From Streptomyces sp. HB132 (GTDB lineage: Bacteria > Actinomycetota > Actinomycetes > Streptomycetales > Streptomycetaceae), in contig NZ_JAFBGA010000006.1 in the NCBI RefSeq assembly GCF_016909575.1, forward strand, positions 372,001 through 436,000: 64,000 nt of DNA, given 5' to 3'. Below, in pieces: positions 15,766-24,376 of this stretch. Made by a program: the position numbers and the translations under genes. Each line of letters begins with the position of its first letter. The first letter of the stretch is position 1. The notes under the pieces were generated by a model. It was not told where the DNA came from. It did no database searches and worked only from the letters and a program-made list of their open reading frames with translations.

Positions 15766-16281
15766 TCAGGGCATGCGCTGCCCAGCTCCCGCGTCCAGCC
15801 GCACGAAGGGAATCTCGCACCCCGCGCGCCGATAGGAGTCCGGGCTTCCGTCGATCCCGAACCCCATGAACGAGCACAGACGGCGGGCGGTGCGCGGCCG
15901 GGCAGCCGCGTATCGGACCATGGCTTCACCCCCTTCCTCCGCCGTGAGGAAGTGGGCCGTGACTGCGAAGTGCCGACTGCCGGACTGAACAACAGTCGTA
16001 GGCATCATGCGCAGGTTTTGATACCAATCGGCCTTCGGCCCGAACCTGGACGCCAGGGTCCAACTGCCGCCCTCGCGGTCGTACGCAACGACCTCCAGGG
16101 CAACGGTCCGATCGAGACCGGTAGTGCGTCCCTCGTGGTGCAACAGCAGGGCGCGTCGCCCGAACACACGCCCCAGTCCCACCCCGAAGAGGGCGAGGGG
16201 CAAACGCGCCAAGTGGCGACGCCACCCTCGTGGACGCCTTGGCCGCCGTGGCACCGTCAGCGGTCTCTCCGGCGTCACCAT
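15766..16281 (-). CDS. Deazaflavin (F420)-dependent nitroreductase-family protein
   Basis: A 171-residue member of the DUF385/Ddn family, split-barrel enzymes using F420H2. Visible signatures are GRRALLLHHEGRTTG, VVAYDREGGSWTLASRFGPKADWYQNLR (cofactor-contact region), and the later FLTAEEGGEAMVRYAAARPRTARRL. The N-terminus is Arg-rich, which is common in this family. Streptomyces makes F420, so the assignment is plausible. The substrate is unknown; quinones and nitroaromatics are handled by characterised relatives. Confidence 0.82.
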   Translation of the reverse strand: MVTPERPLTVPRRPRRPRGWRRHLARLPLALFGVGLGRVFGRRALLLHHEGRTTGLDRTVALEVVAYDREGGSWTLASRFGPKADWYQNLRMMPTTVVQSGSRHFAVTAHFLTAEEGGEAMVRYAAARPRTARRLCSFMGFGIDGSPDSYRRAGCEIPFVRLDAGAGQRMP

Positions 16282-16379
16282 GCCACCTCTCGTAGATCAC
16301 GTGGGCTGGGCAGGAAGCTCGGCCGCTCCGCGGACGCCGCCCATCCTTGAGATCGCACAATCTTTGCACAATCTAAAGG

Positions 16380-16613
16380 ATGCGTACGAATCGCGCAGGA
16401 GATCACCCCGCGCCTCAGAGCACGACCGCGGACGGAACGCTCCGCATTGGTTCACCTCGACCAACCGAGCTCATCGCGCCCCCCTGTCACTGTGGCGGCC
16501 GCACCCTCACGCCGAACGCTTTGGTTGGACCACGACAACGATCATCCGTCGTCTCTGAGCCGCGACACACGCGGCTTGACAGGGGTGAGCGGGGGCCGAG
16601 TCGTCGCTGGTAG
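16380..16613 (+). CDS. Possible small protein with PPCHCGG motif
   Basis: A 77-codon frame starting at an ATG immediately after AAAGG and 7 nt after CACAAT, which could serve as a leaderless -10. A direct repeat GCACAATCT (16354-16362 and 16366-16374, approximately) lies just upstream. The only protein-like feature is PPCHCGG. No family is recognised and the frame may be spurious. It would occupy the otherwise empty gap between the F420 reductase and the next membrane protein. Confidence 0.28.
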   Translation: MRTNRAGDHPAPQSTTADGTLRIGSPRPTELIAPPCHCGGRTLTPNALVGPRQRSSVVSEPRHTRLDRGERGPSRRW

Positions 16614-16649
16614 GTCGCTGCGGACTCCAAGGCCGCTGCCGAGGCAGCC

Positions 16650-17234
16650 TCACTGCCCGCCGAGTATCAGAACAGCAGCTACGTACAAGCCGACGGATAC
16701 CACCAGAAGCAGAAAGGCAAGGATTGTGTGGCCGATGAGCCCTCGCCCGGGGTCACTGGCCAGATACTCTCGGGCCGCGCGGCTCACCCGGGGCCCTGGG
16801 GCACCCCGCGCGGTGCCGGCGTCCGCCTTCTCGATCGCTCGGCACAGCTTCTTGCGGCTTCTCTCAGTCGTGATTCCCAGGCGCACGCCATGGGAATCGC
16901 GCACTACAAGGGTGCGGTAGGTGCTGCCGTAGGAAAAGGTGGTCAGGAGGCAGACCGTGGCGATCTCGTTCAGGTCGACAGACCGTTCGCCAGTCAGGGT
17001 GCGCGCGATCAGACGCGACGACGAGTGCCGAAACGGCGCCCGCTCCTCGCAGAGCGCGGGGAGCAGCAGTGAGCCGGCGATCACGGCCATCAGACCGAGC
17101 ACGATCGGCGAACCCTCGGGGACTGCCCCCGTTCGAGCCAGGCCGTAGCTGCCAAAAGGCAGCAGAAGGACCGCCACCACCAGGCTCAATCCGATACGCG
17201 CACGAGCCACGCTCCGGGCCGTGTCTGCTTCCAC
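16650..17234 (-). CDS. Four-span membrane protein, unknown
   Basis: About 194 residues. GTG 17234 is chosen since AAAGAGGTG lies just upstream; an ATG at 17270 is the alternative. Two hydrophobic segments occur near the N-terminus (IGLSLVVAVLLLPFGSYGL and IVLGLMAVIAGSLLLPAL), and one or two at the C-terminus (IGHTILAFLLLVVSVGLYVAAVLIL). Between them lies a soluble region with beta-strand-like sequence (YRTLVVRDSHGVRLGI), resembling PH-like domains of bacterial membrane proteins. No family is identified with confidence. Confidence 0.55.
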   Translation of the reverse strand: MEADTARSVARARIGLSLVVAVLLLPFGSYGLARTGAVPEGSPIVLGLMAVIAGSLLLPALCEERAPFRHSSSRLIARTLTGERSVDLNEIATVCLLTTFSYGSTYRTLVVRDSHGVRLGITTERSRKKLCRAIEKADAGTARGAPGPRVSRAAREYLASDPGRGLIGHTILAFLLLVVSVGLYVAAVLILGGQ

Positions 17235-17440
17235 TGAACACCTCTTTCTGTGGCAGGGATCATCATGCACGCGCGGTGGATCTCGCCGCGTTGCCGGTAC
17301 CCGGCAGCCTTCGATGCGAGGCAGCGCCTCACGTCAGCAGACACCGGGCATGCCCGGTCTCCGTGGCGTCGTCGCGCGCATCGACTGCGAGCGGCGAAAC
17401 CAAGATGCGAGGCAGCAGCCCTGAGCACTACAACGAGGGG

Positions 17441-17923
17441 ATGACCGTCTTCCTCTGTTCCAAGTGCGGCACCGCGATCACGCCGGAACTGGCCGAGCTT
17501 GCCGCCGTCCCTGACGTCTCAGCCGACGAGCGCGACCGGCACAAGGAGACACGCCGGGCGCCTTCCACCGTTCCGCGGGGCTACTACGCGATCGATCCCG
17601 AGCCCTGGGGACCTCCCCACGTCGTGCAGGACGATCAGGAGGACCCGAAGCCAGCTCAGTCGCGCGGACCTGTGGTCTGCCGCGAAGGAGGCTTCGTCAT
17701 CTCGGCCGGCAGCCGACACACCGTGCTGGTGCATCCTGATGACGCCGCCAGCCTTCAGCCACTGCCCAACTGGGAGAAGAGCAGTGGGTGCTGCGGACCG
17801 ACAGGCGACGAAGGAATCAACCGAGCCTGCCCCTGCGGCGCTCCGGTCGCGAGCCTCGCGGCCGACTGTTTCGGGCCCTTCGAACTGCACCTCGACCCCG
17901 TCCGGACCTACGCGTTCTCGTAG
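17441..17923 (+). CDS. Cys-rich conserved Streptomyces hypothetical protein
   Basis: A 160-residue soluble protein. Residues 6-9 read CSKC (zinc-ribbon-like), followed by STVPRGYYAIDPEPWGPPHVVQDD, a middle CREGGFVISAG, and a Cys cluster SSGCCGPTGDEGINRACPCGAPVA near residue 120. It ends FELHLDPVRTYAF. I recall near-identical proteins in many Streptomyces, usually beside HTH or housekeeping genes; no function is known. The Cys clusters suggest zinc binding. The ATG at 17441 is chosen by the conserved MTVFLCxxCG start. Confidence 0.68.
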   Translation: MTVFLCSKCGTAITPELAELAAVPDVSADERDRHKETRRAPSTVPRGYYAIDPEPWGPPHVVQDDQEDPKPAQSRGPVVCREGGFVISAGSRHTVLVHPDDAASLQPLPNWEKSSGCCGPTGDEGINRACPCGAPVASLAADCFGPFELHLDPVRTYAFS

Positions 17924-18060
17924 TAGGCCCGCGAAGCGCGCGCGGACGACGTGCACGACACTCCCGACGGAACCCGTCCGCCCAACTTCTTCACGACTGC
18001 TCTGCGTGGTGAACGAGGGCTCACAGGCGGACTGGCCGCCGAGCTGGGCTAGTTCGTATA

Positions 18061-18226
18061 GGACCAGCTCGGCGCGCTCGGCTTGCCCCCGACGCCCTCG
18101 TGCTCTGGACGACGCGCTACATCGACGCCGCCGTTGCCCGGCTTCGCACCGAAGGCCATGAGATCCAGAACGACGACATCGCCCCACCTCGCCCCTCTCA
18201 AGCATCGCAACCTTCCTACTCAGCCG
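18061..18226 (+). mobile_element. Tn3-family transposase, C-terminal remnant
   Basis: In two neighbouring frames the sequence reads DQLGALGL, then PDALVLWTTRYIDAAVARLRTEGHEIQNDDIA, then after a 1-nt slip HLAPLKHRNL. This is the C-terminal signature of Tn3 transposases (LGALGL..NALVLWNTRYxDAA...G..I..ED.ARLSPL). Two or more frameshifts and loss of the rest mark it as dead. Confidence 0.75.
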
Positions 18227-18429
18227 CCGATGACGCTGGTGGGCAGGACTGAGTTCCCTCTCTGTCCAATGGCTGGGGCAGCGCGACACGATACCCATAC
18301 TGCGCGAGTCGACGCGCGGGAGGCCGGGCCGATGATGGCGCTGTGGAGTGGGCTGCATGAGACCGTGTCTCCATGTCACCGAGCTCTCCGCCAGCGTCCG
18401 GACCACTGTCACCGCCTTTTTCTCCTTCT

Positions 18430-19363
18430 ATGCGGGCTGTTGTGATCACTGGCCACGGAGACCTCGACGTGATTGAGGAGCGGGAGATGCCGGTGCCCCG
18501 CCCGGGGCCGGGTGAGGCTCGGCCCGCTCGACTTCCCGCGCATCCAGGGAGCCGACGTGGTCGGCACTGTTGTGGCCTGTGGCGATGAGGACGTCACCGG
18601 ACTGGTCGGGACGCGGGTGTTGGTGGATCCGGCCGAGTACGACGGTCCGGGCCCGGACGCCCGCCCGGCCGACGTGCTGGGGAGTGAGCGGGACGGGGGG
18701 TTCGCCGAGTACGTCGTGGTGCCGAGCGCACGAGCCCACTCCGTCGAGGGGTCGCCTCTCACGGACGTGGAACTGGCTGCACTGCCTATCGCCTATGGCA
18801 CCGCGCTGGGCATGCTCGACCGCGGGGCCGTATCGGAGGGCCATACCGTGCTCGTCACTGGCGCCTCGGGGGGTGTCGGTCTTGCCGCGGTCCAGTTGGC
18901 CCGCTCCCGTGGGGCCCGGGTCGTCGCGGTGTGCAGTGGTGACAAGGGAGACGCTGTGCGCAGCGCTGGTGCCGACGCTGTGGTGGACCGGCGACGGGAC
19001 GAGGTGCTCGCCGATGCAGCGGCGGCCGCACCTGAGGGATACGACGCCGTTGTCGACGTCGTTGCCGGCGCGGTCCTCGGCCCCGGCCTCGGATTGCTGA
19101 AAGCCGGGGGACGCTGGGTGGTTGCCGGTGCTCTTGACGGCTGGGCTGTCGACATCGACGTGCGGCGGCTGTACCTGGCCAATCTCTCGCTGGTGGGCTC
19201 AACCATGCACACACCGCGGATCTTCGACCAGCTGGTGGAAATTGCCCGGCGTGGCGACGTCAGACCGGTCGTCGCCGCAACCTTCCCACTCGGGCAGGTA
19301 CACGAAGCCCAGGCGCAACTCGCCCGGCGCGAGCACGTAGGAAAGCTGATCGTCATCCCCTGA
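18430..19363 (+). pseudogene. Zinc-binding alcohol dehydrogenase/quinone oxidoreductase with N-terminal deletion
   Basis: The start MRAVVITGHGDLDVIEEREMPVPRPGPGEAR (18430 on) is a normal MDR-family N-terminus. It then jumps, with a frame change, to GPLDFPRIQGADVVGTV, so about 35 codons that normally carry the substrate/zinc-site loop are lost. From there the protein is intact: nucleotide motif VLVTGASGGVGLAAVQLA and the C-terminal HEAQAQLARREHVGKLIVIP. A new start inside could in theory yield a shorter protein, but the catalytic domain would be incomplete. Confidence 0.78.
18825..18835. other. No regulatory element found inside the dehydrogenase remnant
   Basis: This stretch was examined for an internal start that could rescue the truncated dehydrogenase. 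No strong ribosome site was seen here, so the pseudogene call stands. Confidence 0.3.
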
Positions 19364-19377
19364 CCCGAATCCGCAGG

Positions 19378-19504
19378 TCCAGCCGCCCGCCAACGACTCC
19401 CACCCCGTGAAACGCACGTGGTCAGGGATAAGGACAAGGCCGCAGAAGTCCGGAAAGTCGAACTCCCGCTGAAACAGACGATGCGATTCCTCCTCGTTTC
19501 CGAC
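19378..19504 (-). pseudogene. Barstar-family immunity-type gene, internal deletion
   Basis: The minus strand reads EEESHRLFQREFDFPDFCG, the helix and FPDxxG start of barstar-fold proteins. It then jumps to LIPDHVRFTGWESLAGG, a later barstar segment (P..LRLxGW..L), so the central DAFWDC-type helix is missing. It abuts an IS630 scrap at its 5' side and the dehydrogenase remnant at its 3' side. Barstar proteins inhibit barnase-like ribonucleases. The assignment rests on two short motifs. Confidence 0.45.
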
Positions 19505-19509
19505 CGGAG

Positions 19510-19602
19510 TTGGTCGATGGTCAGCTGCGGCCCGGGCGGCCTCGCGCCGTTTCCGATGAGCAGGTTGCGGATCTGATCGCACGGACGCTGGAATCGAGGG
19601 TG
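19510..19602 (+). mobile_element. IS630-family transposase scrap
   Basis: The plus strand encodes LRPGRPRAVSDEQVADLIARTLES, the HTH-linker signature of IS630/Tc1-type transposases (GRPR.(V/I)SDEQV..(L/V)I.RTLE). Nothing else of the element remains. Confidence 0.7.
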
Positions 19603-20102
19603 GGGACAGCAGCCGTGTCGGCGGCGAGGAGTTCCCGTGCTCGTTCGAGGGTGTCCGGGTGGCCTGTCGGCGGGCAAAGGGTTCGCGGATCGCCGGGGCT
19701 CGACTCGTAGATGTTGACGACTCCGCCGTGGCGTGAACAGGCCCCCGCTTACCGATGGATGGGGGCGGCAGCCGTCCGCGCGTTGCCGAGCGGTGATGCG
19801 CCAGGCCAGGACTGCGGGTTCGGGGCCGGTCGATCCGGTAAGTGTGACACGTGTGGGTTCATCGGTGTCCCGGAGGAAGTTCCCGAGGATGACGAGCGTC
19901 GCACAACCAAGCACGCAAGCGCCTACGACGACAGCCGCGATTGCGTTCAGGATTATGTCAGCGGTCGTTCTGAGGTTCTGGCCAATGCCGTTGTCTCCCC
20001 CGGGGTGTCCGTCTGCATGGTCACAGGATTTTGCCGGCCGGAGAGGTGTCAGAGGTGGAGGTTAGGGTCCAGGCAGAGGTGTTGGCATGTGATGGAGGAA
20101 TT
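19603..20102. other. About 500 bp of decayed sequence
   Basis: No intact gene was found. A minus-strand frame (roughly 19750-19990) contains a convincing transmembrane stretch LNAIAAVVVGACVLGCATLVILGNFL followed by an acidic tail, but it has no start in frame. A nearby MQTDTPGETT start lies in a different frame, so it may be a frameshifted small membrane protein. Confidence 0.35.
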
Positions 20103-20741
20103 ATGGCAAGACGGATGCGTGACGACGCGTTTCGGACGGAGCAGGAGCAGGGGCGCTATGCCCCTCATGTCCGTCTGGTGAACGAGATGGTCGACGGCCT
20201 ACGTGAGCCGGAGGGGCGTGGGTGGATGCCCTATGTCGCCCCCTGGCACGGGGGAACGGAGGCTCGTGTCCTGTCCGTGTTGCGCGACCCGGGGCCCAAG
20301 ACGCTCGAAGGCGTCGGATCCGGTTTCCTGTGTGTGGAGAACGACGACCCGACGGCGGAGCTCCAGGCCCAGATCTTCGAAAAAGCCGGTATAGCGCCGC
20401 GAGACGTCACCCCCTGGAATGCCTACCCCTGGTACATCAACCGCTCGCCTAACGCGGCCGAACTCCAGGCCGGTGCCGAGGTCCTGAAATCACTGCTGAA
20501 GCTGATGACGAAGGCAGAGGTCGTTCTCCTTCAAGGAAACGAGGCTCAGGACGTCTGGCGCCGCCTGAACAAGGCGCACCCTGATGTGATCCGTGACCGC
20601 ACTCTGCACGTCGTGAGCACCTACCACCCCGGCAGGCAGGCTCTCTTCGTACGAGACCCGCAGGAACGCGTACGCCGTGCGCAGCACAGAATCGACTCGT
20701 ACCGCCGAGTCGGCGACGCACTGAGGTCCTCGGAAATTTAG
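20103..20741 (+). CDS. Uracil-DNA glycosylase superfamily protein
   Basis: A 212-residue protein whose motifs fit the UDG fold: VLSVLRDPGPKT (motif 1 region, with Asp instead of the usual (G/Q)xDP), GFLCVENDDPTA, TPWNAYPWYINR (substrate-pocket Asn) and STYHPGRQALF (leucine-loop HPS-like motif as HPG). The catalytic details differ from classical Ung, so the substrate base is uncertain. The ATG at 20103 follows GGAGG at the right distance. A 75-aa gene starts 47 bp downstream on the same strand. Confidence 0.75.
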   Translation: MARRMRDDAFRTEQEQGRYAPHVRLVNEMVDGLREPEGRGWMPYVAPWHGGTEARVLSVLRDPGPKTLEGVGSGFLCVENDDPTAELQAQIFEKAGIAPRDVTPWNAYPWYINRSPNAAELQAGAEVLKSLLKLMTKAEVVLLQGNEAQDVWRRLNKAHPDVIRDRTLHVVSTYHPGRQALFVRDPQERVRRAQHRIDSYRRVGDALRSSEI

Positions 20742-20788
20742 GCTACCGGGTCGATATGGCTCGAGTACGGGCGAGAAGGAGGAATGTT

Positions 20789-21016
20789 ATGGCTGAGAAG
20801 GCGCTGACGCACAAGCAGGGACTCACAGCGGTGATGCAGGCCCTGGGCGGCACCTGGGATACACAACGGGCTGTTCTGGCCTTGCGTGTCGTCGGCTACG
20901 AGCCGACGAGCGACGAAGCCGCCGGCAAAGAAGCCCGGCGTCTCCTCCGCGACCTCGCTGGCGAAGGCTTCGTAGTGAAGCCTGATCCGGATAGGGCTGT
21001 CTACCGCCTGGCCTGA
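20789..21016 (+). CDS. Small wHTH-like protein downstream of UDG gene
   Basis: A 75-residue protein starting MAEKALTHKQGLTAVMQALGG after an AAGGAGG ribosome site. The pattern of three helices followed by EARRLLRDLAGEGFVVKPDPDRAVYRLA looks like a winged helix with the wing at the C-terminus. No family is recognised. It probably forms a two-gene unit with the UDG-fold gene and might guide or regulate it; that is an inference from position only. Confidence 0.6.
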   Translation: MAEKALTHKQGLTAVMQALGGTWDTQRAVLALRVVGYEPTSDEAAGKEARRLLRDLAGEGFVVKPDPDRAVYRLA

Positions 21017-21080
21017 CTTGCAGCACGACGACGGCGCTCGCCTCAGCAGATCCGGTGCGCGCGCCTTCGGCCTCGGGCGC

Positions 21081-21200
21081 TCAGCCCTTGATCGTGACGC
21101 AGCGCATCCGGTCGTGGCCCGTGAACTCGACACAGAGCTGAGAGCGGTGCGGGAAGTTCCTATTGATCTTCCATGTCGCGTGCTCAAACCGGTGGCCGCG
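21081..21200 (-). pseudogene. C-terminal remnant of a small exported protein
   Basis: The minus strand reads WKINRNFPHRSQLCVEFTG, then HDRMRCVTIKG and a stop at 21081-21083. The two spaced Cys in beta-like sequence resemble the ends of small secreted Streptomyces proteins, but no signal peptide or start survives upstream. The rest of the 21017-21364 gap shows nothing else. Confidence 0.35.
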
Positions 21201-21364
21201 CGGCAAGGGCCGGGGCCGGGCAGCAGGCGGAACGACGCGGCATCAGCAGATCAGATCAGCCCGTGGTTCAGAAACGGCGACGCCCGGCACGCCACTGGCC
21301 CGCTTCGGCCTGGTCGCGGGAGCCCGCTTCCCATGCACTTGCCCCGCCAGGTATCTTGCATTGC

Positions 21365-21739
21365 ATGGAACCAGGCGATTCGACCAAGCAGGTCCGGGCA
21401 GCCGCCCAGCTGCGCAAGGGCGTCCTGGAGTACTGCGTACTCGCCCTGATGCGGGACCGTCCCCGTTACGGCGTGGAACTCCTCCGCGCCCTGGAGGAGT
21501 CAGGTGCCCTGGCCACCAGCCAGGGCACGGTCTACCCCCTGCTCTCCCGGCTCCGTCGCGACGACCTGGTCACCACCACCTGGCAGGAGTCGGCCTCCGG
21601 ACCACCCCGTCGTTACTACGCGCTCACCGACAGCGGCAGGGCCGCGCTCGACGAGTTCACCCGCGTCTGGCCCGGCTTCCGCGACGCCGTCGACACCTTC
21701 CTCGCAACCCCACGCCCCTCCACCGGAGACCTCACATGA
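21365..21739 (+). CDS. PadR-family transcriptional regulator
   Basis: A 124-residue winged-helix regulator. The ATG at 21365 begins MEPGDSTKQVRAAAQLRKGVLEYCVLALM, followed by YGVELLRAL and SQGTVYPLLSRLRRDDLV, the PadR signature, and RRYYALTDSGRAAL in the wing. No ribosome site precedes the ATG; TATCTT (21352-21357) 8 nt upstream could be the -10 of a leaderless mRNA. Its stop overlaps the next ATG by 4 nt, the usual PadR-HAAS operon. Confidence 0.92.
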   Translation: MEPGDSTKQVRAAAQLRKGVLEYCVLALMRDRPRYGVELLRALEESGALATSQGTVYPLLSRLRRDDLVTTTWQESASGPPRRYYALTDSGRAALDEFTRVWPGFRDAVDTFLATPRPSTGDLT

Positions 21740-22332
21740 AGACGCCTGCCGACCCCGTGCGCGACTATCTCTCCGCCGTCGAGCGCGAGGCCTCCGCGCT
21801 TCCCGTCGACCGTCGTCAGGAACTCCTCGCCGACCTCGCCGAACACATAGAGGTGACGCGCGCCGAGCGCCCGGACGCCCCGCCCGGCGAGGTCCTGGCC
21901 CAACTTGGGGACCCCCGCACGATCGCGGCGACGGCGCTGGCCGAGTCAAGGAACGGGGCGACCGGGGTCGCGCTCCCGGACCGTGCCGGTGCGACCACCC
22001 GGCGCGGCAAGGTGCACCCCTTGGTCCCGCTCCTGATGCTCACCCTCTCGCTGCCCTTCCTGATGGTCTTCTCCGACCAGCCCGGCCCACTGTTCGGCGT
22101 CCTTTTCCGCATCACCGGCGCGGTACTCCTCTGCACCTCGGTGCACTGGACCGCCGTCCAGAAAACCACCGGGGTACTGCTCACCGCCGTCCTGCCGAGT
22201 GCCGTCATCGTCACCTGGAACCTGTCCAGCGGCGGCCCGGCAGGCGACACCCCGGCTCTTGTGGCCAACCTGGCGACGCTCATCCTGCTGGTCGGCACGG
22301 CGACATGGCTCTGGCGGGTCCGCCGCGCCTGA
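21736..22332 (+). CDS. HAAS-domain membrane protein (PadR partner)
   Basis: A 198-residue protein. Residues 1-70 form a HAAS/DUF1700-type signalling domain (VRDYLSAVEREASALPVDRRQELLADLAEHIE, then VLAQLGDPRTIA). It is followed by four hydrophobic segments (LVPLLMLTLSLPFLMVFS, VLFRITGAVLLC, TTGVLLTAVLPSAVIVTW, LVANLATLILLVGTATWLW). HAAS proteins are coupled to PadR repressors and thought to sense envelope signals. The ATGA overlap with padR supports coupling. Confidence 0.86.
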   Translation: MKTPADPVRDYLSAVEREASALPVDRRQELLADLAEHIEVTRAERPDAPPGEVLAQLGDPRTIAATALAESRNGATGVALPDRAGATTRRGKVHPLVPLLMLTLSLPFLMVFSDQPGPLFGVLFRITGAVLLCTSVHWTAVQKTTGVLLTAVLPSAVIVTWNLSSGGPAGDTPALVANLATLILLVGTATWLWRVRRA

Positions 22333-22444
22333 CTGTCACTCCCGCTCTGCGGGGTCGTCACAAGCCGCGTGGGCGACTGATGCGGAGGTACAACTCATGC
22401 AACATGATCGCCGCAGGTGGACCGCCGGGTGCGCCCGTGGCGGA

Positions 22445-23356
22445 TCAATCTCCGCGGTGCCGCATCGCCTGCTCGCGAAGGGCGTGAATGAGCGTCGTGA
22501 CGTCGGGGCGGTCGCGGCCGCTGATTGTGGCGACGCCGATGTGCCGGACCGGGCCTGGTCGCTTGATGGGGACGGCGCTTAGGCCCGGGATTTCGGGGGC
22601 GAGTGCGATGGAGGGGATCAGGGAGATGCCCGTACCTGCGGCGACGAGGGAGCGGGCGAAGAAGTAGTCGGTGGTGGTCCCGCGGATTTCCGGATCGAAG
22701 CGGGCGCGCTCGGCGAAGCGGCGCAAGTATGCCTCGGACTTCAGGCAGCCGAGCACCCAGGGGTCGGCTGCCAGATCGGTGAGGTCCAGCGCGTCGTGGT
22801 TGGCGAGTCGGTGCCCCTGTGGCAGGACGACGTGCAGGGGGTCTTCCAGGAGTGGTGTCCACTCCAGGTTGGAGGCGGCGCCCGGTCCGACGGGGAGCGG
22901 GCCGTCGAAGTGGTAGGCGAGCGCGAGGTCTACGGCGCCTTGGCGGACGAGTGGAAGGGTGTCTTCGGGTTCGCCCTCCCTGACGTGGAGCACGGTCCGG
23001 GGATGCGCTGCCATGAGCTGGGCGAGAGCGGCAGGCAGCATGAGCCTGCCGCCGCTGGTGAAAGTGGCGACGGTGAGCTGGGTGCGGCCAGTGCTGAGCT
23101 CCGCAACCTGCTGTTGTGCATGTTCAAGCTCCGCGGCGACGGATTCGGCGGCGCCGATCATGATCTGGCCCGCCGGTGTGAGGGAGACGCCTCGGGTGCT
23201 GCGCACGACGACCTGGGCACCGAGACTACGTTCCAGGGCAGCCACCTGCTGGGAGACGGCCGAGGGGGTGAGGCGGAGAGCCACAGCGGCCCGGTTGAAG
23301 CTGCCGTGCTCCGCCACCGCCCGCAGAACCCGGAGCCGCTGTACATCAATCAACAC
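22445..23356 (-). CDS. LysR-family transcriptional regulator
   Basis: A 303-residue LTTR with an N-terminal winged helix (VQRLRVLRAVAEHGSFNRAAVALRLTPSAVSQQVAALERSLG) and a periplasmic-binding-like effector domain from about residue 90. Length is typical. It is transcribed divergently from the epimerase/aldo-keto reductase pair, with 67 bp between starts, so it most likely controls that pair in response to an unknown effector. Confidence 0.93.
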   Translation of the reverse strand: MLIDVQRLRVLRAVAEHGSFNRAAVALRLTPSAVSQQVAALERSLGAQVVVRSTRGVSLTPAGQIMIGAAESVAAELEHAQQQVAELSTGRTQLTVATFTSGGRLMLPAALAQLMAAHPRTVLHVREGEPEDTLPLVRQGAVDLALAYHFDGPLPVGPGAASNLEWTPLLEDPLHVVLPQGHRLANHDALDLTDLAADPWVLGCLKSEAYLRRFAERARFDPEIRGTTTDYFFARSLVAAGTGISLIPSIALAPEIPGLSAVPIKRPGPVRHIGVATISGRDRPDVTTLIHALREQAMRHRGD

Positions 23357-23423
23357 TTCTCCTTAATGCCTACCAAGTAAGTCAGGACTTCTGCTGATGA
23401 CGATAGGTCTCCAGGATGGGGGC

Positions 23424-24362
23424 ATGCAAAAGATCTGCGTCATCGGCGGAAGCCGGTACTTCGGAAAGCTCCTGATAGAGCGCCTGCAGGACGCTGGCCA
23501 CCAGGTCACCGTGATCAACCGCGGCTCCACCCCACCGCCCACCGGCGTCGAGCACCTCGTCGTCGACCGCAACGACGAGGCCGCCCTGACAGCCGCACTC
23601 AACGCCCGCACCTTCGACGTCGTGGTGGACCAGGTCTGCTACACCCCGGTACAGGCCTCTATCGCCGCCCGCACCTTTGCCGGCCACACTCGGCGCTACG
23701 TCATGACCTCCACGATCGAGGTCTACGATCCCGCGACCGCCGCGCTGCCGACCGTGCCCACGGGGACGCCCGTGCCCGAGGAAAGCGTGGACCCAGCCAC
23801 CTGGCAGGTGGCCATGGACCTGCCCTGGGACGACGGCTCCTACCTGGAGGCGCACTACGCCGAGGGCAAGCGGCAGGCCGAGGCCGTCTTCGCCCACGCC
23901 GGCCACTTCGCCTTCGTCACCGTGCGCAGCGCCCATGTGCTCGGCGGCGGCGCGCAGGAGTTCACCGGCAGGCTGGCGCACTATGCCGGACGCATCACCC
24001 GGGGCGAAGAGGTCACTGTGCACGCGAAGGCGCTGCCCACGGTCTTCATCCACTACGAGGAGGTGGCGGACCTGCTGTTGTGGGCGACCACCGCCGACTT
24101 CACCGGCCCCGTCAACGCCTGCTCCGACGGCCTACTCGATGTGCACGGCCTCGCTGAGATGGTCGCCACGCAGGCCGGCCGGGAGGCCGTCTACCGGACA
24201 GTCCCGGCGCGCGGGGAAGCTTCGCCGTTCTCCTTCGACCGCCACTACGCCATGAGCAATACCCGCGCGAAGGCGTTGGGCTTTTCTTTCTCCCGCACCG
24301 CCGACTGGCTGCCGGGAGCCGTCGCCGAAGCCCTCGCCATATCCGCTGCTCCCACCACTTAA
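23424..24362 (+). CDS. NAD-dependent epimerase/dehydratase (extended SDR)
   Basis: A 312-residue extended SDR. The Rossmann motif in MQKICVIGGSRYFGKLLIERL lies at the very N-terminus, which decides the start at 23424 over the ATG at 23397. The catalytic Tyr-Lys pair is not the classic YxxxK but HYAEGKRQAE near residue 155, as in isoflavone-reductase-like and atypical members. The substrate is unknown. The aldo-keto reductase starts 15 bp downstream, so they form an operon. Confidence 0.83.
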   Translation: MQKICVIGGSRYFGKLLIERLQDAGHQVTVINRGSTPPPTGVEHLVVDRNDEAALTAALNARTFDVVVDQVCYTPVQASIAARTFAGHTRRYVMTSTIEVYDPATAALPTVPTGTPVPEESVDPATWQVAMDLPWDDGSYLEAHYAEGKRQAEAVFAHAGHFAFVTVRSAHVLGGGAQEFTGRLAHYAGRITRGEEVTVHAKALPTVFIHYEEVADLLLWATTADFTGPVNACSDGLLDVHGLAEMVATQAGREAVYRTVPARGEASPFSFDRHYAMSNTRAKALGFSFSRTADWLPGAVAEALAISAAPTT

Positions 24363-24376
24363 GGAACAAAGCCACC

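Noticed and set aside
18825..18835. Possible internal restart for the truncated dehydrogenase
   Set aside because: No ribosome site of quality; the cofactor domain alone would lack the catalytic half.
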